From the NCBI RefSeq assembly GCF_900172265.1, contig NZ_FWFK01000003.1, forward strand, positions 1 through 64,000: a stretch of DNA of 64,000 nt, written 5' to 3'. The notes under the pieces were generated by a model. It did no database searches, had not been told where the DNA came from, and saw only the letters and a program-made list of their open reading frames with translations. Made by a program: the position numbers and the translations under genes. Positions within the stretch are counted from its first letter, which is position 1. The number at the start of each line of letters is the position of its first letter. This stretch comes from Roseivivax jejudonensis. Lineage in GTDB: Bacteria > Pseudomonadota > Alphaproteobacteria > Rhodobacterales > Rhodobacteraceae. Of this stretch, positions 15,524-25,132 are shown piece after piece.

Positions 15524-18500
15524 TCAGCTACATCCCGACGTGCCGCCGCAGGTGTTGCACTTCATGCAGGTGCCGTTGCGCACCAGCGTGTAGTTGCCGC
15601 ACTCGCCGCAGGGATCGCCCTCGTAGCCCTGCATCCGCGCCTTTGTGGCGGCGTCGACCTTGGGGGTCGCGCGGGTTGCCACGGCGACGGTGCTCTCGGC
15701 CTCGCCCACGACCGCCGACAGCGCCGAGGACGGATCCTGCGGGCTGGCGAAGCCGGTAACCTGGCCGCCACCCTGCAGCACCACCAGTTCCTGCGGCACG
15801 CGCTTGCGCAGATACCCCGAGGAGCTGATCTGCTTGAGCACTTCGAGCGACTTCGACGCGGCGCTCTCGGAGATTTCCTTGACGTTGGACACGCCCTCTT
15901 CCTCGCCGCGGCCGATGTCGTCGAAGGTCGCGCCCTCGGGCTTGACGTGCGCGAGGTCCGTCCGGTCGAGGTAGCTGACCGCCAGTTCGCGGAAGATGTA
16001 GTCGAGGATCGAGGTCGCGTTCTTGATGCTGTCGTTGCCCTGCACCATGCCCGCGGGCTCGAACTTGGTGAAGGTGAAGGCGTCGACGAACTCCTCCAGC
16101 GGCACGCCGTATTGCAGGCCGACGGACACCGCGATGGCGAAGTTGTTCATCATCGCCCGGAAGCCCGCGCCTTCCTTGTGCATGTCGATGAAGATCTCGC
16201 CCAGGCTGCCGTCGGCGTATTCGCCCGTGCGCAGGTAGACCTTGTGACCGCCGACGATCGCCTTCTGGGTATAGCCCTTGCGGCGCTCCGGCATCTTGGT
16301 GCGGGCGGTGGCGCGCTCGACCTCCTTGACGATGATCTTCTCGACCACCTTCTCGGCCAGCACGGCGGCCTTTTCCTGCATCGAGCCCGTCTCCAGCACC
16401 TCGGCCGCTTCGTCGTCATCCTCGACGAGCGCCGCGGCGAGCGGCTGGCTGAGCTTGGAGCCGTCGCGGTAGAGCGCGTTTGCCTTCACCCCGAGCGACC
16501 AAGACAGCTCGTAGGCCGCCTGGCAGTCCTCGATCGTGGCGTCGTTGGGCATGTTGATCGTCTTGGAGATCGCCCCCGAGATGAAGCTCTGTGCCGCCGC
16601 CATCATGTGAATGTGGCTCTCGACGGACAGGTAGCGCTTGCCCTTCTTGCCGCAGGGGTTGGCACAATCGAAGACCGACAGATGCTCGTCCTTCAGGTGC
16701 GGCGCCCCCTCGAGGGTCATCGTCCCGCAGACATGGTCGTTCGCCGCCTCGATGTCGGCCTTGGAATAGCCGAGATGCCGCAGCAGGTCGAAGGACGGAT
16801 CCACGAGCTTCTCGGCGGGGACGCCGAGAACGCCGGTGCAGAACTCCTCGCCCAGCGTCCACTGGTTGAAGACGAAGCGGATGTCGAAGGCCGAGGCCAG
16901 CGCGCTTTCCACCTTCTCGATCTGCGCCGGGCCGAAGCCGTGACCGATCAGCGAGGTGTGGTTGATGCCGGGCGCGTTCCCGAGGCTGCCGTGACCGACC
17001 GCGTAGCTGACGATCTCCTCGATCTGGTTCGACGCGTAGCCGAGCTTTTCGAGAGCCGCCGGAACGGATTGGTTGATGATCTTGAAGTAGCCGCCGCCGG
17101 CCAGTTTCTTGAACTTCACCAGCGCGAAGTCGGGCTCGATGCCGGTGGTGTCGCAATCCATCACCAGGCCGATCGTGCCCGTGGGCGCGATCACCGTGGC
17201 CTGCGCGTTGCGATAGCCGTGCGTCTCGCCCAGCCGCAGCGCCTCGTCCCACGAGGTGACCGCGAGATCGATCAGGCGGCTGTCCGGGCAGTTGGCGTGA
17301 TCGAGCGGCACCGGCGGAACCGCCAGCCCCTCGTACCCCTGCGTCGCGCCCTGCGCGGCGTTGCGATGGTTGCGGACGACCCGCAGCATGTGCTCGCGGT
17401 TGCGCTCGTAGCCGGCGAACGGGCCAAGCTCGCCCGCCACCTCGGCCGAGGTCGCGTAGGCCACGCCGGTCATGATCGCGGTCAGCGCACCGCAGAGCGC
17501 GCGGCCCTCGTCGGAATCGTAGCTGAGGCCCATGTTCATCAGCAGGCCGCCGATGTTGGCGTAGCCGAGACCCAGCGTCCGGAAGTCGTAGCTGAGCTGC
17601 GCGATTTCCTTCGAGGGGAACTGCGCCATCGTCACCGAGATCTCGAGCGTCAGCGTCCAGAGCCGGGTGGCATGCATGTACGCCTCGGCGTCGAACCGGC
17701 CGTCACGGTAGAACGTCAAAAGGTTCATCGAGGCGAGGTTGCACGCCGTATCGTCGAGGAACATGTACTCCGAGCAAGGGTTCGAGCCGCGGATCGCACC
17801 GTCCTCCGGGCAGGTGTGCCACGCGTTCACGGTGTCGTGGAACTGGATGCCGGGGTCGGCGCAGGCCCACGCGGCGTGGCCCACCTGCTCCCACAGGTCG
17901 CGCGCCTTGATGGTCTTGGCGACCTTTCCGTCGGTGCGGCGGATCAGCTCCCAGTCGGCGTCATCCTTGACCGCCTGCAGGAATGCATCGGTGACGCGGA
18001 TCGAGTTGTTGGAGTTCTGGCCCGACACCGACGCGTAGGCCTCGCTGTCCCAGTCGGTGTTGTAGGTCGGGAACTCGATCGAGGCGTAGCCCTGCCGCGC
18101 GTAGTCGAGCACGCGCTTCACGTAGGTCTCGGGGATCTGCACGCGCTTGGCGGCGCGGACCGCCTGCTTCAGCGCCTCGTTCTTGGCGGGATCGTGGGCG
18201 TCGGCCTCGGCACCGTCCCAGCCGCGGATGGCGGCGAAGATGCCGTTCAGCATCTTCTCGTGCATCTTGGAGCCGGCCACGATCGACGCGACCTTCTGCT
18301 CCTCGCGCACCTTCCAGTTGATGAATTCCTCGATGTCCGGGTGGTCGGCGTCGCAGATCACCATCTTGGCCGCGCGCCGCGTGGTGCCGCCGGACTTGAT
18401 CGCGCCCGCCGCGCGGTCGCCGATCTTGAGGAAGCCCATCAGGCCGGAGCTGCGGCCCCCGCCCGACAGGGCTTCCCCTTCGGCACGAAGGGAGGAGAAA

Positions 18501-19180
18501 TTCGTGCCGGTTCCGGATCCGTATTTGAACAGGCGCGCCTCGCGCACCCACAGATCCATGATGCCACCCTCGTTCACCAGGTCATCCCCGACCGACTGGA
18601 TGAAGCAGGCATGAGGCTGCGGATGCTCATAAGCCGACTTCGACTTGGTGAGTTTGCCGGTTTTGTGGTCGACGTAGAAATGGCCCTGGCCCGGACCGTC
18701 GATGCCGTAGGCCCAGTGCAGGCCGGTGTTGAACCATTGCGGGCTGTTCGGCGCGGCGGTCTGGGTCGCCAGCATGTGCCGCATCTCGTCGTAGTAGGCG
18801 CGCGCATCCTCTTCGGTCGAGAAGTAGCCGCCCTTCCAGCCCCAATAGGCCCAGGCGCCGGCGAGACGGTCGAAGACCTGCTTGGCCGAGGTCTCGCCGC
18901 GCGTCTCGGTGTCCTTTTCGGCGGGCACGGAGCGCCACAGGAACTCCGGCACGTCCTTTTCGGCCACGCGCTTCAGCGCGCCGGGCACGCCGGCCTTGCG
19001 GAAATATTTCTGCGCGATGACGTCGGACGCGACCTGGCTCCACGCCGCGGGGACCTCGACCTCGTCGAGGCGGAACACGATCGTCCCGTCGGGGTTTCGG
19101 ATCTCCGACGCGGTGGTGACGAAATCAATGCCCGCATATGCGTCTTCGCCGGCCTGCGTGTAATGTCTCTCGATCTTCAT
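15524..19180 (-). CDS. nrdJ: Vitamin B12-dependent (class II) ribonucleotide reductase, long form
   Basis: A 1218-residue adenosylcobalamin-dependent RNR. The catalytic barrel contains [24 protein letters not shown], with the active-site Cys, and [20 protein letters not shown]. The Cys-rich C terminus [23 protein letters not shown] carries the swinging thiols or zinc site. Length and N terminus ([20 protein letters not shown]) match the long alphaproteobacterial NrdJ, usually the main RNR in Rhodobacterales. It requires coenzyme B12 but no oxygen. It is monocistronic, with its own terminator. NrdR-box-like and DnaA-box-like sites lie upstream. It coexists with a 761-residue class II enzyme at 2396-4681. 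Confidence 0.97.
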   Translation of the reverse strand: MKIERHYTQAGEDAYAGIDFVTTASEIRNPDGTIVFRLDEVEVPAAWSQVASDVIAQKYFRKAGVPGALKRVAEKDVPEFLWRSVPAEKDTETRGETSAKQVFDRLAGAWAYWGWKGGYFSTEEDARAYYDEMRHMLATQTAAPNSPQWFNTGLHWAYGIDGPGQGHFYVDHKTGKLTKSKSAYEHPQPHACFIQSVGDDLVNEGGIMDLWVREARLFKYGSGTGTNFSSLRAEGEALSGGGRSSGLMGFLKIGDRAAGAIKSGGTTRRAAKMVICDADHPDIEEFINWKVREEQKVASIVAGSKMHEKMLNGIFAAIRGWDGAEADAHDPAKNEALKQAVRAAKRVQIPETYVKRVLDYARQGYASIEFPTYNTDWDSEAYASVSGQNSNNSIRVTDAFLQAVKDDADWELIRRTDGKVAKTIKARDLWEQVGHAAWACADPGIQFHDTVNAWHTCPEDGAIRGSNPCSEYMFLDDTACNLASMNLLTFYRDGRFDAEAYMHATRLWTLTLEISVTMAQFPSKEIAQLSYDFRTLGLGYANIGGLLMNMGLSYDSDEGRALCGALTAIMTGVAYATSAEVAGELGPFAGYERNREHMLRVVRNHRNAAQGATQGYEGLAVPPVPLDHANCPDSRLIDLAVTSWDEALRLGETHGYRNAQATVIAPTGTIGLVMDCDTTGIEPDFALVKFKKLAGGGYFKIINQSVPAALEKLGYASNQIEEIVSYAVGHGSLGNAPGINHTSLIGHGFGPAQIEKVESALASAFDIRFVFNQWTLGEEFCTGVLGVPAEKLVDPSFDLLRHLGYSKADIEAANDHVCGTMTLEGAPHLKDEHLSVFDCANPCGKKGKRYLSVESHIHMMAAAQSFISGAISKTINMPNDATIEDCQAAYELSWSLGVKANALYRDGSKLSQPLAAALVEDDDEAAEVLETGSMQEKAAVLAEKVVEKIIVKEVERATARTKMPERRKGYTQKAIVGGHKVYLRTGEYADGSLGEIFIDMHKEGAGFRAMMNNFAIAVSVGLQYGVPLEEFVDAFTFTKFEPAGMVQGNDSIKNATSILDYIFRELAVSYLDRTDLAHVKPEGATFDDIGRGEEEGVSNVKEISESAASKSLEVLKQISSSGYLRKRVPQELVVLQGGGQVTGFASPQDPSSALSAVVGEAESTVAVATRATPKVDAATKARMQGYEGDPCGECGNYTLVRNGTCMKCNTCGGTSGCS

Positions 19181-19319
19181 TTTATGCCCCGTGTCAGATC
19201 GTCTTCGTTCGCCATCCGACCCCGCCGCGCCGCGCGCAGAGACACCTCCGCCGCCGCCGGTTCCGCACCGGGGCGCCCTTGGATCGGATGCTCGTGTCTC
19301 TGTTCGCCGTGCCGCGGCC

Positions 19320-19408
19320 CACTACATCTTGTGCGACTTGGGGCCAGCCCGCACAACCTGACGCGACTCGCGGGTCTGAGTCAAAGAGTTTTTAACCAAA
19401 TGTTGTGC
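19320..19408 (-). promoter_or_regulatory. Pair of candidate NrdR boxes upstream of long nrdJ
   Basis: On the minus strand, CACAAGATGTAGTG (within 19320-19334) matches the inner NrdR consensus CACWATATATWGTG at 12 of 14 positions. CACAACATTTGGTT (within 19394-19408) matches at 10 of 14. Their centres are 74 bp apart, close to seven helical turns, which suits cooperative NrdR binding. A TTGACT -35-like sequence lies between them. Found by eye; the second box is weaker. Confidence 0.55.
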
Positions 19409-19450
19409 GTATTGGAGAGTGCCCCACCACCCCTGCGATACGGCGCCGAG

Positions 19451-19515
19451 TTACCCACATGGCGCGAAGGCGCGGAACCCGCAGGCACCACCGCCTTCCG
19501 CACAGCTTTTCCACA
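19451..19515 (+). promoter_or_regulatory. Two DnaA-box-like 9-mers upstream of long nrdJ
   Basis: TTACCCACA (19451-19459) and TTTTCCACA (19507-19515) each differ by one base from the DnaA box TTATCCACA and share orientation. They lie 270-335 bp upstream of the nrdJ start, in a gap of about 400 bp (19199-19595) with no gene. DnaA control of RNR genes is known in E. coli (nrdAB). Two near-matches in this spot are suggestive only. Confidence 0.35.
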
Positions 19516-19595
19516 GAGCTTTCCGGCCGAAGGTCGGGACAATCCGCACACCCGAACGTGGCGCTTCGGACACGCCCGGCGGCGCGCTTGGACAA

Positions 19596-19748
19596 TCAGC
19601 GCGTCTCGGCCTCCGTCAGCATCGCCTCGAAAAGGAATCGCAGGCGCTCGAATTCGCGGCGCTGGTCGTCGAGGCCATGCAGCGCGCAATAGCGTTCGAG
19701 ATCGCGTAGCGTCTCGAGCATCGCGTGATCGTCGCCGCTGTCCTGCAT
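19596..19748 (-). CDS. Small conserved-looking protein of unknown function
   Basis: A 50-residue acidic protein ([21 protein letters not shown]...), predicted almost entirely helical, with a heptad-like [19 protein letters not shown] pattern that could form a short coiled coil. The ATG at 19748 is chosen because GAGGAG lies about 8 bases upstream; an upstream in-frame start lacks this. Codon bias matches real genes of the region. No family is recognised. It sits between tRNA-Pro and the upstream region of nrdJ and is transcribed towards nrdJ. Confidence 0.5.
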   Translation of the reverse strand: MQDSGDDHAMLETLRDLERYCALHGLDDQRREFERLRFLFEAMLTEAETR

Positions 19749-19874
19749 GACCCGGTCTCCTCGGTCGAGCGCGCGCGCACTCGTACGCACGCGCACGCGG
19801 CCGCAGGAGTTTCAACCTTTCAGGAAAATTGGAAGGCGTAACGCAACGTCCACACGAGCCATCGCGCCGTGCCT

Positions 19875-19952
<78 letters not shown>

Positions 19953-19997
19953 AACGGCGCGTGTGTAGCCGCAGCGATGCACTTTGAAAAGGCCCGA

Positions 19998-20480
19998 TCA
20001 GCCCTCGTCGCAAGGCCAGGCGGCATCGTCGATCGCCGGGTGGCGCAGCTCCGCCCCGGCCTCGATCCCGAGCTCGGCAGCCAGCCCGCCGTTGATCTCC
20101 AGAACGTACTGGATCCCGTCGCCGCCGGGGATGCCCGACAGGTCGCCCGGCTGCGCCTCGGGATGGACGCGCTGCACCACGCCGGCCGCGTCGGCAAAGA
20201 TCATGTCCAGAGGAATCAGCGTGTTCTTCATCCAGAAGCGGACCGGCTGCGGTCGCTCGTAGACAAAGAGCATGCCGGCAAAGCGCGGCATCTCCTCGAC
20301 GAACATCAGCCCCTGCGCGCGTTCCTCGGCATCGTCGGCGACATCCGCGCGGAAGCTGACGCTCCCGAAATCGCCCCGGATCTCGACCTTGTCGGTCGCG
20401 CACTGCGCGATGGCCGCCATCGGCGCCATCATCGCCATTCCGCCCGCGATCACTGCCCGGCGGACACCGCGTATTCCCAT
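19998..20480 (-). CDS. DUF192 family secreted protein
   Basis: A 160-residue protein with an N-terminal signal peptide (cleavage near AAIAQ, residue 26) and a DUF192 domain. The family blocks RAQGLMFVEEMPRFAGMLFVY, FWMKNTLIPLDMIFAD and YVLEINGGLAAELGI are all present. The biochemical function of DUF192 is unknown; the fold is a small beta structure, probably periplasmic. Its start codon lies inside the 3' end of the cold-shock-domain gene (31-bp overlap), a conserved-looking arrangement in this group that implies translational coupling. Confidence 0.88.
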   Translation of the reverse strand: MGIRGVRRAVIAGGMAMMAPMAAIAQCATDKVEIRGDFGSVSFRADVADDAEERAQGLMFVEEMPRFAGMLFVYERPQPVRFWMKNTLIPLDMIFADAAGVVQRVHPEAQPGDLSGIPGGDGIQYVLEINGGLAAELGIEAGAELRHPAIDDAAWPCDEG

Positions 20481-20986
20481 GCGCTCACCTCGGTCGCCAT
20501 GCGGCCCCTCTTGCCGTCCACCACCCGGATGGCGAGCGCCTCGCCGGGCTGAAGCTCCGCCAGACCGGACCGGCGCAAGACTTCGATGTGGATGAACACG
20601 TCTTCGGCACGTCCGAACACGTTGGCAAAGCCGAACCCTTTCGCCTTATCGAACCACTTGACCCGCGCAGGTTCAAGCGGTGCGGCACGCAGGACGTCCG
20701 GATCCATGTCCTCGAAATCCACGAGCGGCGCGGCCTCCGACGGCTCCGGCGGCGAGATCTCGAAAACCTGAACGGCCTGGACGCCGCGTTCGGTGCGCTG
20801 CGTGGCGATGTCGATGCGCGCGCCGTCGGCCACCGAACTCTGCCCGAAGTTGCGCAGGACATTGGCGTGCAGCAGGATATCGGGTCCGCCGTCCTGCGAC
20901 AGCACGAAGCCAAACCCCTTGTTGGGGTCGAACCACTTCACCCGGCCCTGAACCCGTTCCATCTGATCGTCGCGTTGATCGCGCAT
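20450..20986 (-). CDS. Tandem cold-shock domain protein
   Basis: A 178-residue protein with two cold-shock domains joined by an acidic linker. The first (about residues 12-75) has GRVKWFDPNKGFGFV and DILLHANVLR; the second (about 107-170) has ARVKWFDKAKGFGFA and DVFIHIEVLR. Both keep the RNP1-like KGFGF motif, but the second motif has HANVLR/HIEVLR in place of the canonical FVHFS. It should bind single-stranded nucleic acid, mostly RNA, and act as a chaperone. Double-CSD proteins of this size are typical of Alphaproteobacteria. The gene overlaps the DUF192 gene downstream. Confidence 0.9.
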   Translation of the reverse strand: MRDQRDDQMERVQGRVKWFDPNKGFGFVLSQDGGPDILLHANVLRNFGQSSVADGARIDIATQRTERGVQAVQVFEISPPEPSEAAPLVDFEDMDPDVLRAAPLEPARVKWFDKAKGFGFANVFGRAEDVFIHIEVLRRSGLAELQPGEALAIRVVDGKRGRMATEVSAWEYAVSAGQ

Positions 20987-21138
20987 CTCGTTCCACCCGA
21001 TATGCCGTTTTCCGCACGCAAATCCTGATTCACACGTGCAAAGAAGGTAGGGCGCTTATGGACACATTCAAAAAGTGAGTTCAACTCCGCCGTTTCATTC
21101 GACTATTCGCAGCAAGAACCCGCCGACCCGACACTCAA

Positions 21139-21744
21139 TCAGGGGCTGAGCCGCTCGACCGACCACACCCCGTCCGTCGCATCACGACGCCACACGAACC
21201 GGTCGTGCAGGCGGTAGGCGCCGTCGGCCCAGAACTCGATCTCCAGCGGCCGAATCCGGATGCCGCCCCAGAACGGCGGGCGCGGCGGATTGACACCCTT
21301 CTCGGCGGTGACCTTCGCGACCTTCGCCATCAGCGCCGCGCGGCTCTCGAGCGGCGAGGATTGAGCAGAGGCCCAGGCGCCCAGCCGGCTCTTGAGCGAG
21401 CGCGACGCGAAATAGGCGTCCGCCTGCTCTCCGTCCTCGATCTCGGTCAGCCCCCGCACCCGGATCTGCCGGCGCAGGCTCTTGGCGTGCCAGACGAAGG
21501 CGGCCCGGCCTGCGGCCGCGATCTCGCGGCCCTTCGCGCTGCCGTAATTGGTGTAGAAGACGAATCCCGCGTCCTCGATATCCTTCAGAAGCACCATGCG
21601 CGCGTTCGGCAGGCCCTCCGCGTCCACCGTCGACAGCGCGATGGCGTTGGGGTCGTTGACCTCGCTCTGCTCGGCCGCGGCGAGCCAGTTCCGGGCGATC
21701 TCGAACGGGTCGTCGCCGGCAAAAACCCCTGTCCTCTCCGTCAT
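21139..21744 (-). CDS. pdxH: Pyridoxamine 5'-phosphate oxidase
   Basis: A 201-residue flavoprotein that oxidises pyridoxamine/pyridoxine phosphate to pyridoxal phosphate with FMN and oxygen. Family signatures are [29 protein letters not shown], the FMN contacts in RQIRVRG, QSSPL and the C-terminal [17 protein letters not shown] with the conserved RL.P end. Length is slightly shorter than E. coli PdxH (218). It is divergent from fabI. PLP made here would serve PLP enzymes such as BhcA, BhcB and BhcC. Confidence 0.95.
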   Translation of the reverse strand: MTERTGVFAGDDPFEIARNWLAAAEQSEVNDPNAIALSTVDAEGLPNARMVLLKDIEDAGFVFYTNYGSAKGREIAAAGRAAFVWHAKSLRRQIRVRGLTEIEDGEQADAYFASRSLKSRLGAWASAQSSPLESRAALMAKVAKVTAEKGVNPPRPPFWGGIRIRPLEIEFWADGAYRLHDRFVWRRDATDGVWSVERLSP

Positions 21745-21849
21745 CTCCGTCTCCGTCGCTGGGGATCCGCCGTCCGGGGCGCAGCCCTTGATGGCCGCAG
21801 GTCCTTCGCCTAAAGGACGGCATCACGCAATGTCGGCTGGAGGGCGCGG

Positions 21850-22656
21850 ATGTCAAACACTCTGATGGCGGGGAAGCGCGGGCTCATCATGGGGCTCGCC
21901 AACGACAAGTCCATCGCCTGGGGCATCGCGCGCGCCTGTGCCGATGCCGGCGCCGAGCTCGCCTTCTCCTACCAGGGCGACGCGCTGAAAAAACGCGTGG
22001 CGCCGCTCGCCGAAAGCCTCGGCTCGTCGGTGGTGCTGCCCTGCGACGTCGGCGACGAGGCCTCGATCGACGCGCTCTTCGACGAGCTGAAAAAGAGCTG
22101 GGACAGCCTCGACTTCATCGTTCACGCCATCGGCTATTCCGACAAGTCCGAGCTGCGCGGCCGCTACGTCGACACCTCTCGCACCAACTTCCTCAACTCG
22201 ATGGACATCTCGGTCTATTCGTTCACCGCGGTCACGCAGCGCGCCGCGGCGATGATGAATGCCGGCGGCTCCTGCCTGACGCTGACCTATTACGGCGCCG
22301 AACGCGTGATGCCGCACTACAACGTCATGGGCGTTGCCAAGGCCGCGCTCGAGGCCTCGGTGCGATACATGGCCGAGGACCTCGGCCGCGACGGTATCCG
22401 CGTCAACGCGCTCTCGGCGGGCCCGATCCGAACCCTCGCGGCCTCGGGCATCGGCGATTTCCGCTACATCATGAAGTGGAACGAGCTGAACTCGCCGCTG
22501 CGGCGCAACGTGACCACCGACGATGTCGGCAAATCGGCGCTGTACCTGCTGTCGGATCTCGGTTCCGGCGTGACCGGCGAGACCCATCACGTCGATTGCG
22601 GCTATCACATCGTCGGCATGAAGGCGCCCGACGCTCCCGACATCGAAAAGGCCTGA
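21850..22656 (+). CDS. fabI: Enoyl-[acyl-carrier-protein] reductase (NADH)
   Basis: A 268-residue short-chain dehydrogenase-type enoyl-ACP reductase, the last step of each fatty acid elongation round. It has the FabI-specific glycine motif [16 protein letters not shown], the substrate-pocket Tyr in [24 protein letters not shown] with the catalytic Lys in VAKAA, and [13 protein letters not shown], where triclosan-type inhibitors bind in homologues. It starts ATG at 21850 after TGGAGGGCGCGG. Two small genes follow within 12 bp and 6 bp, so fabI heads a tight cluster with the LysE-type exporter and gpt. Confidence 0.95.
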   Translation: MSNTLMAGKRGLIMGLANDKSIAWGIARACADAGAELAFSYQGDALKKRVAPLAESLGSSVVLPCDVGDEASIDALFDELKKSWDSLDFIVHAIGYSDKSELRGRYVDTSRTNFLNSMDISVYSFTAVTQRAAAMMNAGGSCLTLTYYGAERVMPHYNVMGVAKAALEASVRYMAEDLGRDGIRVNALSAGPIRTLAASGIGDFRYIMKWNELNSPLRRNVTTDDVGKSALYLLSDLGSGVTGETHHVDCGYHIVGMKAPDAPDIEKA

Positions 22657-22668
22657 GCGGCCGCCCGC

Positions 22669-23283
22669 ATGGACTGGCCGCACCTGATCGCCTTCAACCT
22701 CACCCTGCTCGCGGCGATGGCGAGCCCGGGGCCCGCGCTGCTTCTGGCGCTGCGCACCTCGCTCGCCCAGGGCCGCGCCGCCGGCATCGCCGCCGGGTTC
22801 GGCCTCGGTCTCGTGGCGGCGGGCTGGACCGCGGCGGCGCTCCTGGGGCTCGAGGCGGTCTTCGCCCTCGTGCCGGTCGCCTACACCGCGCTCAGGATCG
22901 CCGGCGCGCTCTACCTGCTGTGGCTCGCGGTCGGCATGTGGCGCGACGCGCGGCGCCCGGCGCCGCCGGCACGCGCCCCGGCCCCGCGCGCGATCGCCCG
23001 CGCGTTCCGCACGGGGCTTCTCGTCAATCTCGCCAACCCCAAATCCGTGCTCTTCGCCTCGGCGGTGCTCCTTGTCGTCTTCCCGCCCGGCCTCTCGGGC
23101 GCGGACAGGGCGCTGATCGTCGCCAACCACCTCGCGGTCGAATGGGCGGTCTACACGCTCTTCGCCCTCCTCCTCGCCACCCGCCCCGCGCGCGACGGCT
23201 ACCTCGCGCTCAAGCCCATGCTCGACCGCGTCGCCGCGGTCGTCCTCGGCGCGCTCGGGCTCAAGCTTCTCATCGACAGGTGA
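22669..23283 (+). CDS. LysE/RhtB family translocator
   Basis: A 204-residue membrane protein with the LysE-family start ([38 protein letters not shown]) and five to six hydrophobic segments, including [22 protein letters not shown]. Family members export amino acids such as lysine, threonine or homoserine lactone. The substrate cannot be read from the sequence. It lies 12 bp after fabI and 5 bp before gpt and is probably co-transcribed with both, though no functional link is obvious. Confidence 0.88.
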   Translation: MDWPHLIAFNLTLLAAMASPGPALLLALRTSLAQGRAAGIAAGFGLGLVAAGWTAAALLGLEAVFALVPVAYTALRIAGALYLLWLAVGMWRDARRPAPPARAPAPRAIARAFRTGLLVNLANPKSVLFASAVLLVVFPPGLSGADRALIVANHLAVEWAVYTLFALLLATRPARDGYLALKPMLDRVAAVVLGALGLKLLIDR

Positions 23284-23288
23284 CCGCC

Positions 23289-23792
23289 ATGGACCGACTG
23301 CCGCACGAAAAAGGCTTCCACGTCAGCTGGGACCAGCTCCACCGCGACGCGCGCGCGCTCGCCTGGCGGCTGCAGGACACCGGCCCGGGCGAGACCGGCT
23401 GGCGCGCCGTGGTCGCCATCACCCGCGGCGGGATGGCCCCGGCGATGATCGTCAGCCGCGAGCTCGATATCCGCACCGTCGACACGATCTCGGTCAAGTC
23501 CTACAACCACCAGACCCAGGCCGAGCCGCAGGTGATCAAGGCCCCGGACATGGATCTCGTGGGCGACGGGACCGGCGTGCTCATCGTCGACGATCTCGTC
23601 GATACCGGCCGCACGCTCGAGGTCGTCCGCGCCGCCATGCCACGGGCGCATGTCGCCACGGTCTACGCCAAGCCGCAGGGCAAGCCCCAGGTCGACACCT
23701 TCGTGACCGAGGTCAGCCAGGACACCTGGATCTTCTTTCCCTGGGACATGGCCCTGCAATACGTCAAACCCTACCACGGCGCCGACGACTGA
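23289..23792 (+). CDS. gpt: Xanthine phosphoribosyltransferase
   Basis: A 167-residue type I phosphoribosyltransferase that salvages xanthine and guanine to XMP and GMP. The PRPP-binding motif [18 protein letters not shown] and the ITRGGMAPA and [10 protein letters not shown] segments are those of Gpt. The C-terminal [12 protein letters not shown] is the purine-specific end that stacks on the base. The ATG at 23289 is used; the longer open frame upstream is a shadow of fabI and lysE. It gives a purine salvage route that competes with the urate degradation genes at 39-53 kb. Confidence 0.93.
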   Translation: MDRLPHEKGFHVSWDQLHRDARALAWRLQDTGPGETGWRAVVAITRGGMAPAMIVSRELDIRTVDTISVKSYNHQTQAEPQVIKAPDMDLVGDGTGVLIVDDLVDTGRTLEVVRAAMPRAHVATVYAKPQGKPQVDTFVTEVSQDTWIFFPWDMALQYVKPYHGADD

Positions 23793-23828
23793 CCGCGCGC
23801 GCGGCGCGTCCCTCTTCATCTTGCCGGG

Positions 23829-23863
23829 AAACCCCGGGGGTCCGGGGGCAGCGCCCCCGGTCC
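23829..23863 (-). repeat. Dispersed palindromic GC-rich repeat, copy 2
   Basis: The inverted counterpart of the repeat at 5245-5281. Thirty consecutive bases are identical on the minus strand, and only the AT-rich end differs (GGTTT instead of AGTATTT). It sits in the 99-bp gap between gpt and the aminotransferase gene, and the palindromic core could form a stable hairpin. Confidence 0.75.
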
Positions 23864-23891
23864 CGCAGCCTGCCACAGGACGGACCGCCCG

Positions 23892-25085
23892 ATGCCGAGC
23901 CGCACCGAAGCCACCTTCGCCCCGCCGGTCATGGAAGCGCGCCGCTGGCTCGCGGAGGCGACGCTGCCGCCGACCCTGCCGCTCCTGAACGTGAGCCAGG
24001 CCGCCCCGGTCGCGCCGCCGCCCGAAGCCCTGCGCGACGCGATGGCCCGCGCGCTCGCGGCGCCCGAGACGCATCTCTACGGCCCCGTGCTCGGGCGGCC
24101 CGAGCTGCGCGCGGCACTCGCGGCGGACTGGGCGCGGCACTACGGCGGGCCCGTCGCCGCAGACGAGGTGGCGATCACCGCCGGCTGTAACCAGGCCTTC
24201 GCGGCTACCATCGCGGCGCTGACGACCGAGGGCGACGAGGTCGTCGTCCCCGTCCCGTGGTACTTCAATCACAAGATGTGGCTCGACATGGCCGGCGTCC
24301 GCGCGGTGTCGCTGGCGACCGGCCCAGACCTTCTGCCGTCGGCGGACGCGGCGCGCGCACTGGTCGGCCCGCGCACCCGCGCCATCGCGCTCGTGTCGCC
24401 CAACAATCCCGCCGGCGTCGAATACCCGGCCGCGACCCTCCGCGCGTTCCGCGACCTCGCGGCCGCGGCCGGCATCACGCTGATCGTCGACGAGACCTAC
24501 CGCGACTTCGACAGCCGCGCCGGTGCGCCGCACGATTTGCGCGCCGGCGGCCCGGATCCGCATCTCGTGCAGCTCTACTCGTTCTCCAAGGCCTACCGGC
24601 TCACCGGTCACCGCGTCGGCGCGATCGTCGGGCCGCCGTCGCTGATGCCCGAGGTCGAGAAGTTCCTCGACACCGTCGCGATTTGCGCGCCGCAACTGGG
24701 CCAGATCGCGGCCGCGCACGGGCTGGCGCATCTCGGCGACTGGGTCGCCGGGGAACGCGCCGAGATCCTCGGCCGCCGCGCCGCGATCGAGGCGCAGATG
24801 CCCGCGCTCGCCGCGAAAGGCTGGCAGTGTCTCGGGCTCGGCGCCTATTTCGCCTATCTCGCGCATCCCTTTGCGGAGCCGTCCGACACGCTCGCCCGCG
24901 CGCTCGTCTCCGACGCCGGCATCCTCTGCCTGCCGGGCACGATGTTCCGCGCCGCGGACGACCCCCTTGGCGCGCGCGAGCTGCGCATCGCCTTCGCCAA
25001 TATCGATGCAGACGGCATCGCCACGCTCTTCGGCCGGCTCGCCGCGCTCGACCGGCCCCTTGCGAGCCGGGCCGCCCGCGCATAG
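23892..25085 (+). CDS. PLP-dependent aminotransferase, class I/II
   Basis: A 397-residue fold-type I aminotransferase. Visible elements are ITAGCNQAF for cofactor phosphate binding, SPNNPAGVEYP with the conserved Asn-Pro, VDETYRDF with the Asp that contacts the pyridine nitrogen, and the Schiff-base lysine in YSFSKAYRLTGHRVG. The C-terminal arm ELRIAFANID has the substrate-carboxylate Arg. The substrate pair cannot be assigned from sequence alone. It lies 99 bp after gpt, beyond the palindromic repeat, and 47 bp before the PpiD-like gene. Confidence 0.88.
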   Translation: MPSRTEATFAPPVMEARRWLAEATLPPTLPLLNVSQAAPVAPPPEALRDAMARALAAPETHLYGPVLGRPELRAALAADWARHYGGPVAADEVAITAGCNQAFAATIAALTTEGDEVVVPVPWYFNHKMWLDMAGVRAVSLATGPDLLPSADAARALVGPRTRAIALVSPNNPAGVEYPAATLRAFRDLAAAAGITLIVDETYRDFDSRAGAPHDLRAGGPDPHLVQLYSFSKAYRLTGHRVGAIVGPPSLMPEVEKFLDTVAICAPQLGQIAAAHGLAHLGDWVAGERAEILGRRAAIEAQMPALAAKGWQCLGLGAYFAYLAHPFAEPSDTLARALVSDAGILCLPGTMFRAADDPLGARELRIAFANIDADGIATLFGRLAALDRPLASRAARA

Positions 25086-25132
25086 AGATCGCGCGATTTC
25101 GCAGACAATCCTCGGGCAGGAAGGATATCCGC

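Noticed and set aside
19199-19595. Cobalamin riboswitch upstream of the B12-dependent nrdJ
   Set aside because: None of the conserved cobalamin-box sequences was found on either strand; the gap contains NrdR-like and DnaA-like sites instead.
15005-19750. A 1581-codon open frame on the plus strand opposite the long nrdJ
   Set aside because: It is a shadow of nrdJ in a high-GC genome: Arg/His/Leu/Gly-rich translation, no domain, and it runs through the nrdJ promoter region.
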